Part shown: piece by piece, positions 56,401-64,000 of the stretch | Layout of the letters: every line of letters begins with the position of its first letter | How positions within the stretch are numbered: the first letter of the stretch is position 1 | DNA from: Daucus carota subsp. sativus | Lineage: Eukaryota; Streptophyta; Magnoliopsida; Apiales; Apiaceae | Reading direction: 5' to 3' | Assembly (NCBI RefSeq): GCF_001625215.2 | Contig: NC_030386.2 | Span: 21,298,545-21,362,544, forward strand | Length of the DNA: 64,000 bases | The notes under the pieces: generated by a model | What the model was told of the DNA's origin: nothing | What the model saw: the letters and a program-made list of their open reading frames with translations, nothing else | Database searches by the model: none | Made by a program: the position numbers and the translations under genes

Positions 56401-59400
56401 AATTTGCTGCACTTTGAATCCTTCATGCAGGGGGAGTTTTTCCTTTGGAAACCACAAGGACCGTGGATCATAAATGAGGCAACAGCAGCATAGCCATCGG
56501 GGTCTGTTTTGGGATCAGGAATTTCAGCACTAACAAAACTATCAACATCAGAGTTGAGCTTTCTCTTTGAAGCAGCGTCAAGCCATATTAGCATGTGGAC
56601 ATGAGGTAGTCCACGTTTTTGGAACTCTACGACATACATAACTACAAAGAAATGACAAAATTGTATGTATAAATATTTTTCACAGAAATGACACTAAACT
56701 GAAGATGTTTGACAGTCAAGAATTGACTTACTTCCATTACAAACACCGAAGTAGTGCTTGTTTTTTATGTCTTCAACAATTTGATCCAGCTTCAGTTTGA
56801 AAACACGTGCGATGACATCAGGAGAATCAACAGCCAAGCAACCAGGATATAGTTTCATCATCTCTGTGATTTCATCCCATGCAGTGTTTGTTGTCATAGT
56901 CAAGAAAATATCCGGGTGACCAATGTAGCGACAAACCGCGAGTGCATCCTGAAAATGTTGCTGCATGTATCTTTTTGAACCGAGAAAACTTGCAGGCAAG
57001 ATGAAGCCTTTACCAACAGAAGAAGAGTCTTGCTGACCATCCCGGATGCTCTTCTGAATATTGCTATATAAATCATTACGTAGAGTTGTTTGGTGTGTAC
57101 GAAACCACCACAAGCGAGCCTGTTCAATCGCTGAAAATGCGTCCACAATGTATTGTTGGTAAAGGCGACCACCTAATCGAGGAGTATTACCTGCTTTCAT
57201 GAATTGGGAAGTAATACAGTAATTTAAAATCAGACGGAGCAATTAATAGAGTTTGGAGTCGTAATGCACAAAATGAAACAGTGTCCAAAATCAGTACAAT
57301 ATACCTTCATTCAATCGACACTGCAACTTGTAGGAGTAAAACTCTTTCATCGTGATCCTCTTACGCTTCTTCTCTACCTGCTTTCCATTTCTCACGTATG
57401 GAATATCATCATGGTATCCGTCTTCACCGAGCGGAAACAGGAGAGGGTATTGTAGCGCCATTAATTTAGGATGTATATCCGATATCCTTTCCAACTTTTT
57501 GTTAGTCTTCTCCACAATAATGTCTCTCTCACCACATGTGTCCTCCAAATCGCCAACCATAATTGCTCCGACCTCATTTGATGGTCCTATGAAATTCTCC
57601 CGGCCAGTTACACTGCGACAAACTTTCATAACAATCTTCAAATCCTGAACTGGTTGTTCCTTGAAACGGTCCCGGGCCATGCGAAAGTATTTTGTCAATT
57701 CATTTGTTTCATCCAACATTGTCAACAGACCCTTCACTACTTCTACATCAACAGGTTGACCATCTGAAACACTAACCCATTTCAGCCTATTCTCCACCTC
57801 ATTTTCCGTGTCGTATATGTATAGTTGGCAGAACTTGGGGTCTTCACCCTCGTTAGGTATGAGAGAACCAAAGAGGTGGTGATTTTGTCCATTAAGACGG
57901 TAGACATAAGGAGATGAGCCATTGTTTATGGAGTGATCCACCTTACCACCCATAGAAGTGAATGCAAACATGGTATTATATAAACGAATCTGATTTCGAA
58001 ATCTCCTACCCTTCACTGGATCATTGTACAGCTTTAACAGGTATGCAGGGGTAGGAGGTGTTCTTGGGAGCTTTATTTGTCCTTTAGAACAGCAGATAGT
58101 AAACTCAGGAGTACCATTCTTGACATCTTTGTTCACACGCTCCTCTTTCCACATAAGAGCCTTGCATTTTGAACAACATTCAGAAGGTGGCCCCAAAGAC
58201 ACATACCCTTTGTTACCTGTGATTGAAACAAACCAATAGTATTTGATCATGTAATTCTGAGAGCGATAACTTTGAAAATTTAACAATTTGTGGGGAAACT
58301 GAAACTTGATTACATTTGCTAATTGTTGGTACAGCATCCTGGACACCAGAATCAACATTCTCACTTTCAGCATAATCAGTCTCACAACCTATAGGAAAAA
58401 AAACAAATAATCAAGTTTTACATATTGGAATGCCTTTGTTGTAGTTGTTGGGGCTAAGTTACCATTGTCAGCAAACAGATTATCAGCATCTTCCATGACA
58501 GAGGCAATTGAGGAATGCTCTGTGACAAAAGTTTAAAACAACAAACAACAAAAGATTATCAGAATCCTAATTCATTTCAGATTCAGGGGTCCCAAATTAA
58601 AAAAGTAAAGCTTGAAATAAAACCTATAGTGTCATCATCATTAAGCTCAAGTAGACCAAACAACTGTCTATTTGTCTCGGCTGAATCGGTAGGTTTAATC
58701 CTACTCCTTGACTTGTTGGCTTTAAGTTGTTTCCTGGGTTGACTCTCTTCTGTCATTTGTTTTCAAGAGGGCCAGTCAATATTTCGGTACAATTAAAAAT
58801 AGAACGGTAAGAATTTCAAATTAGATTCTACCTGTAGGCTTCATAATCTGAGCTCCTTTCCTAACACCGCGCCTCTGTTCAGGAGTATTGGATATATCTG
58901 ACAGGGGATTCCTTTTAGGAATGGATCCCGGTAGAGAAGTTATGCATGATGATCTTTCCTTTGAGGGTACAACTGGTGAATTTAAGTTGCGTGCAAGAGG
59001 AGTTGTATTTGAATATAACAAAGTACTACGGTCCTTGGCACCAATTTTATCAGTCTCTGCAATACGATAGAAGTAAGGGGCTATAAATCTCCAAAAAACA
59101 TCACAGAGTTAAACACCAACAATGCTTACAAAAATAAGTTTAAAATACCTGTAGGAGTAGAACCTGCAGACCCTGCAGACCCTGTTGCACGTAGAGAAGT
59201 TAGGCATGATGATCTTTCCTTTGAATGCATATTTGGGGAATTCATATTTGGTGAGTGGCCATTTGAAGAGAAAACAGCAGTACGATGCATGCCTGTAATA
59301 GTGTTTTCCCCTGAATTGGTGTAAAAGACATGGTTAAATTACACACTTAAGAAACATGACTTAAACAATAAGACTGATTTAAAACCATTGCTACCTAGGT

Positions 59401-60119
59401 TTGAAATATTAGACAGAGGTGTTACATCCCGGTTGAGCTGACTGAAAATATTACCCACAGGAATGCACTGGGTATTTGGCAGCGTAGGTTGAAATGTTTG
59501 GGAATAAGCAGGGGTCCTGGTAGGAGTATGATATGCTGAATTTGGTGTAGATGTGAGGTTGCCTAAATAAATAGTCATCCAAAACACATAAGCTACAATC
59601 AAAAGTACTGGATACCAAAACTCATATCATCATACATTAGCAATATATTGATTTTATTCAATCAAAGGTACAGATAAGTCATTAAGGTGGTATATGCAAA
59701 AAAAGAAACAGCTATTAAGATATGGTATATGCAAAAACAAAAACAGGAACAAAAGCAGGTTAACATTAGCTGTGAGACAAAGAACCTGGAAAAATGTTAA
59801 CATTAGAAGGTTGAACATTCTCTTGCTCTGGGTTAGGAGTGGGTGTATTCCTTCTTCTTCTTCCTGTAGTGCTTCCTAAAAAATTACCAAAAAATATTCA
59901 TTGAAACAAAACAACAAACAAACAAAGCTCGGATATAGGGCTATTCAAGAATCATGGGAATAAGACAACACATACCAAATTCTGACTTGAATGAGGTAAA
60001 ATTATCAAGCTTGAGGTGATTGTAATTAGCCTGAAAACAACAAAAAAAGAAAAAATCGTTAAATCAATGAGCTATGTTATCGTAGAGAAAACAGTGCTAT
60101 GGGCTCAAACCTCTTTCAT
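53476..60119 (-). CDS. Helitron RepHel transposase
   Basis: Fourteen exons: 60119-60111, 60030-59976, 59875-59786, 59562-59395, 59292-59149, 59056-58832, 58749-58624, 58519-58463, 58388-58314, 58216-57305, 57190-56732, 56641-56389, 56280-55268, 55118-53476. All introns are GT-AG, every join keeps phase, and the sum is 5229 nt (1742 aa) with no stop. The N-terminal 310 residues are Ser/Pro/Asn-rich and disordered. Next comes a zinc-binding GPPSECCSKCKALMW, then the Helitron Rep domain with GRLYQQYIVDAF, the HUH motif GLPHVHMLIW (His787, His789) and two tyrosines in YLFKYCLKG (Tyr922, Tyr926). The PIF1-type helicase has Walker A GSGGCGKT (1279-1286), Walker B LIIWDEAP, GGDFRQILPV and the final INKAQGQSL / VAVSRV motifs. 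It nicks and unwinds DNA for rolling-circle transposition. All catalytic motifs are present. The 9-nt first coding exon is the least certain part. Confidence 0.85.
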
Positions 60120-61128
60120 CCTGTCAATCTAAGTTTGAATGTGCAGGAGAAAGAAAAAAAACATAAAGAAAACAATGAGGAATGGTGGTTCGAATTCAAA
60201 ATTAAAGTTCAATCGACAAAGCGTATGCAACTCTACAGCTTGGTATGTGTGTAAATTTGGTTTATTCAGAGAAAACATCCGGGATTGACTTACACTTTAC
60301 GGAGAACAGGTTAGAAACATTCCTTTTGCAGCAATGAGTACCAAACATCGAAGCTACGCTCTGCAGGTTATGTTGAGAATGGATTGTGGTCGTACTGCCG
60401 AGGAGGGGTAGTGGACTGAATGTTACTTCATTTTAGGAAAGTACACCCACGTGACAGCTGCCAACAAAGGAAGAGGTTCATTTTTTAATTAATTCTTTAG
60501 TAACAGTGTGTGAACCTTATCATTTTTTGAATGGCACATTGTGTAATTATGTTGCAACTTGGAGGACAGTGGATGGAAAAAAGTGGTTATTTAGGCAACA
60601 GGATTTATTATTTAGGGGATTAGCGCACAATCAAATAGAAATGCTTGTTCTCAATACCATTCGGAACCTTTAATTTTCCCCCAAATTTTCCCTTTCTTAC
60701 GCAACATACAAATTCATAACAAAAAGTATAACAAAAATGTATAAATACTTCTTAAGAAGTTGAAATGATTAGGTATCATTGACACAACCAAACAACGAAA
60801 CAAACAATTAGAATGAGGATTCCGAAAGAAATTAGTTGAGAACTTCTCATTTATTTTGAAATTAATAATTAATACCAGGTATTATTCAATTTTTTTGAAT
60901 ATAATATAAGAAAATAATGTTTTGACGAGGTTTGATATTAAAATTATAACAGTTTTTCACAAAAGCTGAAAAGAAAGTTCTTACAGAAGTACGGAACTGG
61001 TGTTCAAAAAAACTGTTTGAAAATTTATTAAACAATTTCTCATCCGTCTTTTAACAAAAAATTATTATTATTATTATCTGTAATGTCAAAAAATACCTTA
61101 GTGAATATGTGACATAGCAGGCTCTATT
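60120..61128. other. RepHel upstream region
   Basis: Promoter and leader of RepHel on the minus strand. I searched for a Helitron 5' end (minus-strand TC after A) and found only weak candidates, for example near 60768. No gene seen. Confidence 0.45.
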
Positions 61129-61140
61129 ATTCATATACAG

Positions 61141-63464
61141 TTTTTTTTTGCTAAAGATTTTTTTGCATTAAAGAAAAGAAATAATTACAAACATAGGAGA
61201 ATTAAAAGAGAGTGTTGTACAACCACAACCACTCAAGCAGAATACCAGAATGAATAGACTAAATTAATCTAGGAGACTAAACATACTAATACCAAATATT
61301 GTCATCATGGGCAAACAAAAAGGCAACCTGCCAGAGGGAAAAACTAGTTATCAAGACTCCATACAGAAAGAGAAGTGGTGCGGAGGCTCTCAACAGCAAA
61401 CCAAGTAGAAGAATGAAGCCGACACTTAATTAAATGGAGGCAGTTCGAAGCAAGCTTAGCAGGAGATGAATATTCCTCGCTGAAAAATCTACTATTGCGT
61501 TCACGCCAAACAGAATAAATAATGACTTGATAGGCCAGAATAGAAATACAATCCTTAATGTCCTTGAGGTTCAGGCTAGTAAGCCAAGTATACCATAGAG
61601 ACCAAAGATCAGGGGGCATAGCACAGCGATGAGAAAAAACCAACTGGATGATACGTTGAGTAAAGGGACATTCAAGAAACAAATGGTGGTTCGACTCCGT
61701 ACCATTAATACAGAAAAAGCATGCATCAAAAGAGGTGACACCACGATTAACCAGCTTATCAGCAGTGTTAACTCGGTTAAGCATAAGGAGCCAATGGTGA
61801 AAAGAGAACCTAGGAACTCCTAATTTATGCCAAACAAAAGGAGCCCAGATTGTATTATTCCCCCGACGCCGGATAGAATCCCAAAGATGAGTAACACGAA
61901 TCTTGCTCCCACAGATATTATCCCAGCAAATTTTGTCACGTTGAGCAAGATCAAATTGAGTGCTAAAATCGAATTGATTTTTCCAAACGACAAGCTCATG
62001 GAAATTAGAATGAGGAAGCATCCAACCTCCAGGGGAAATGATATCGGCAACAACAGCCTCCTTGCCTAGTCCAGATAGACTAATTAGTTGATTATCATAA
62101 GAAGAACAGATGGGTTGCCTATTAAACCAAGGTGCAAACCAAAGAGAAACATCTCGACCATTTCCGATGGAGTAAGAGATGTGTTGCAAGGCAATATCTC
62201 TGAGCAAAAAAATTTGCTTAATAATCCAAGAAGCATTATAAGGGCATTGCATAGACCATAACGACCCCTTAATGATAGTTTTTTTCACCCAGGAAGCCCA
62301 AAGAGAGGTGGAGCAAGGATTTACAACAGCAATAAGATGTTTGAGGATGAATGCTTTATTCCAGTCACGCAAATCTTTTATCCCCAAGCCTCCTTCACTT
62401 TTAGGCAAAGTCACCGATTTCCAGGAAACCTTTGCTTTTGTGCGCCGACTATCATGACCATTCCAAAGGAAGTGAGCAATTTTTCTTTGCAGCAATTTAA
62501 GCACCGCAACAGGAAGAAGAAAATGGGCAGACCAATAATTCTGAATGCTAAACAGAACAGATGTAATAAGTTGAAGACGGCCGGCGAATGATAGAAACTT
62601 CATCACCCAGGATTCAATACGAGCAGTAATTTTAGATATCAAAGGTTGGCAATGAGATGCATGAAGCCCCGTAGCAAGCAAGGGCACTCCCAAAAATTTT
62701 GTAGGCAGATTGCCCAATTGAATTCCATACTCTTGGGTAATCCAGGCTTTAAGTTCTGGAGAAGTGTTGGAAGCAAAAAAGGTGCTTTTACAAGCATTAA
62801 TTTTTAGCCCAGAGAATGTCTCAAAAGTATCAACTGACTGCATCAAAAGCATTATAGAATCCTTGTCTCCTTTGCAAAAAAGAAGTAAATCATCAGCGAA
62901 ACATAAGTGATTCAATTTTGAAGCTTTCATGTTATTCTGGAACTTAAAATTCATATTAGCACCAGCCGAGTTTAAGAGCTCAGACAACACATCCATCAAG
63001 ATCACAAAGATAAAAGGAGAGATGGGATCCCCTTGGCGGATTCCCCTGGAAGCAGAAAAATACCCATTTGCCTCACCATTAACTTTAACCGAGAAGCGAG
63101 CAGAGGAGATGCAAGCATATATCCATTTAATAAAGGGATACGGATAACCCCGAAGAATCAGAACATCAATAATGAACTGCCAATTACAGCAATCAAACGC
63201 CTTGCTAATATCCAATTTAAAAGCCACCCGAGGAGAACTATTACGAACATTGTACCCTTTAAAAACCTCTTGAGCGAGCAAAATGTTGTCAGAAATGTTA
63301 CGCCCTTTCACAAAAGCTGCTTGAGCATTATCAATCAAACCAGGAAGGGTTGCTCTGAGTCTCCTTGCTAAGATTTTTGATATGCATTTATACAATGTGT
63401 TACAACAAGAAATCGGCCTAAAATCAAGCATAGAGGAAGGGTTCTGGCACTTGGGAACAAGGGC
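61141..63464 (-). mobile_element. 5'-truncated L1-type LINE
   Basis: Flanked by a perfect 12-bp target duplication ATTCATATACAG (61129-61140 and 63465-63476). On the minus strand the element ends in a short A tail (T9 at 61141-61149 on the plus strand). It starts abruptly within the reverse-transcriptase coding region, so the endonuclease and ORF1 are missing, as is typical of target-primed insertion. Confidence 0.9.
61344..63464 (-). pseudogene. LINE reverse transcriptase, N-truncated
   Basis: About 706 codons without a stop. It begins ALVPKCQNPSSMLDFRPISCC at the truncation point, followed by the RT fingers (GRNISDNILLAQEV), palm (AFKLDISKAFD, GIRQGDPISPFIFVI), the active-site FADD in HLCFADDLLLFCKGD, thumb (TKFLGVPL) and a C-terminal zinc-binding zf-RVT domain (WHKLGVPRFSFHHWLL ... 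CFFCINGTESNHHLFLECPF). RT catalytic residues look intact, but the endonuclease domain is absent, so it cannot transpose alone. By chance the frame continues upstream past the target duplication to an ATG at 63563 in host DNA. Confidence 0.9.
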
Positions 63465-63476
63465 ATTCATATACAG

Positions 63477-64000
63477 TTTCACTTGTAAGCTTAAAACTTC
63501 TAGTCCCTTTATATAAACGTTTTTGAAGAATTCAGTGTTGGGCGAATGTGAAATTGCTGCCATAAAAGACTTCTTACGGCAAAGTCATGCTCTCGTTTGT
63601 CAAAAAATCTGAATTCACCGATGTTTGCAATTTCCGTTGAACAAAAAAACTTGACCATTTCTTTGTCTAAAGCAAAATAAACACCCTTAAAAACTTTACA
63701 AAGAGAAGATAACCTGACAACCATTCAACCAACCATGAAGGTGCCCGAAGAAGAGGTAAACCAAATACCTACCCCGTTAATTTGGAGTCGTCATTTACCT
63801 AAACTTTAGTGATCTAACTATCCCAGAATGAACTAGAAAATTCATTGACGTGCGGTTGACTTAAATAAATAAAAGTATGATACCTGTCCAGGGGTGGGTG
63901 AGGAAATTAAAAAAGTGAGGTTTTAGGTTGTAAATCTTGAAATGAGTACTTGTAAACAGTTTACTACTAATTCTGTATATTATCGTCAAAAGACAAATGT
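63477..64000. other. Intergenic right edge
   Basis: Host sequence right of the LINE. Positions about 63838-63909 resemble 353-425 near the left edge. The minus-strand frame 63509-63724 crosses the LINE boundary region and is not a convincing gene. Confidence 0.45.

Larger units (their letters stand above)
28032..60500 (-). mobile_element. Large putatively autonomous Helitron
   Basis: On the minus strand the order is RepHel (60119-53476), RPA2 (52496-35889, interrupted by the Tat element), RPA1 (35360-33206), two B3 genes on the opposite strand, then a Helitron-like 3' terminus at 28032. RepHel together with RPA-like genes is the known coding set of autonomous plant Helitrons. The 5' TC end was not found, so the upper limit is approximate. 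Whether the B3 genes are truly inside depends on the 28032 terminus, which is decayed. Without the 14.2-kb Tat insertion the element would be about 18 kb. Confidence 0.55.

Overview
This is a plant nuclear window. Genes are rich in GT-AG introns, Stowaway/PIF/hAT/Mutator-type MITEs are abundant, and it contains a Tat-lineage Ty3/gypsy element, an L1-type LINE, a Helitron RepHel gene, REM-like B3 genes and a class-I carboxylesterase of the plant CXE/HIDH-like family. It reads as a eudicot; I cannot name the species.

Layout. (a) 1-20.7 kb: a segmentally duplicated carboxylesterase locus. Unit 1 (about 6.8-9.0 kb) holds an intact CXE gene. Unit 2 (about 13.9-20.7 kb) holds a CXE pseudogene with a 64-nt net deletion and an oxyanion-hole change, inflated by at least five nested insertions. 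One is a 2.65-kb Mutator-like element in its 5' leader that carries a GRF zinc-finger gene and a spliced PB1-like-domain gene. Comparing the two units gives empty sites for several insertions. (b) 20.8-26.9 kb: a non-autonomous LTR retrotransposon on the minus strand, with LTRs full of GC-rich minisatellites and the same primer-binding motif as the Tat element. (c) 28-60.5 kb: probably one large Helitron on the minus strand. It has an intact 14-exon RepHel gene (predicted 1742 aa), two RPA1-like genes with nearly the same exon plan, a Helitron-like 3' terminus at 28032, and, inside those limits on the opposite strand, two tandem REM-like B3 genes with matching exon lengths. (d) 38063-52225: a 14.2-kb Tat-type gypsy element with 942-bp LTRs that look identical. 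It sits in exon 2 of the second RPA gene with a 5-bp target duplication; it has one 2053-aa gag-pol frame, a 21-copy 50-bp satellite and a three-exon antisense gene. (e) 61141-63464: a 5'-truncated LINE with a 12-bp target duplication.

How the parts work together. RepHel (HUH nuclease plus PIF1 helicase) and the RPA-like single-strand-binding proteins form the expected plant Helitron replication set. The two RPA genes look like a tandem duplication, and about 310 bp of an RPA 3' end is also fused to the 3' end of RepHel, so the two genes share a terminator region. The Tat insertion has broken RPA2, leaving RPA1 as the only uninterrupted copy here.

Exon-intron structures were built by eye from GT-AG sites and reading-frame continuity. 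All joins were checked arithmetically for phase, but no transcript evidence was available.
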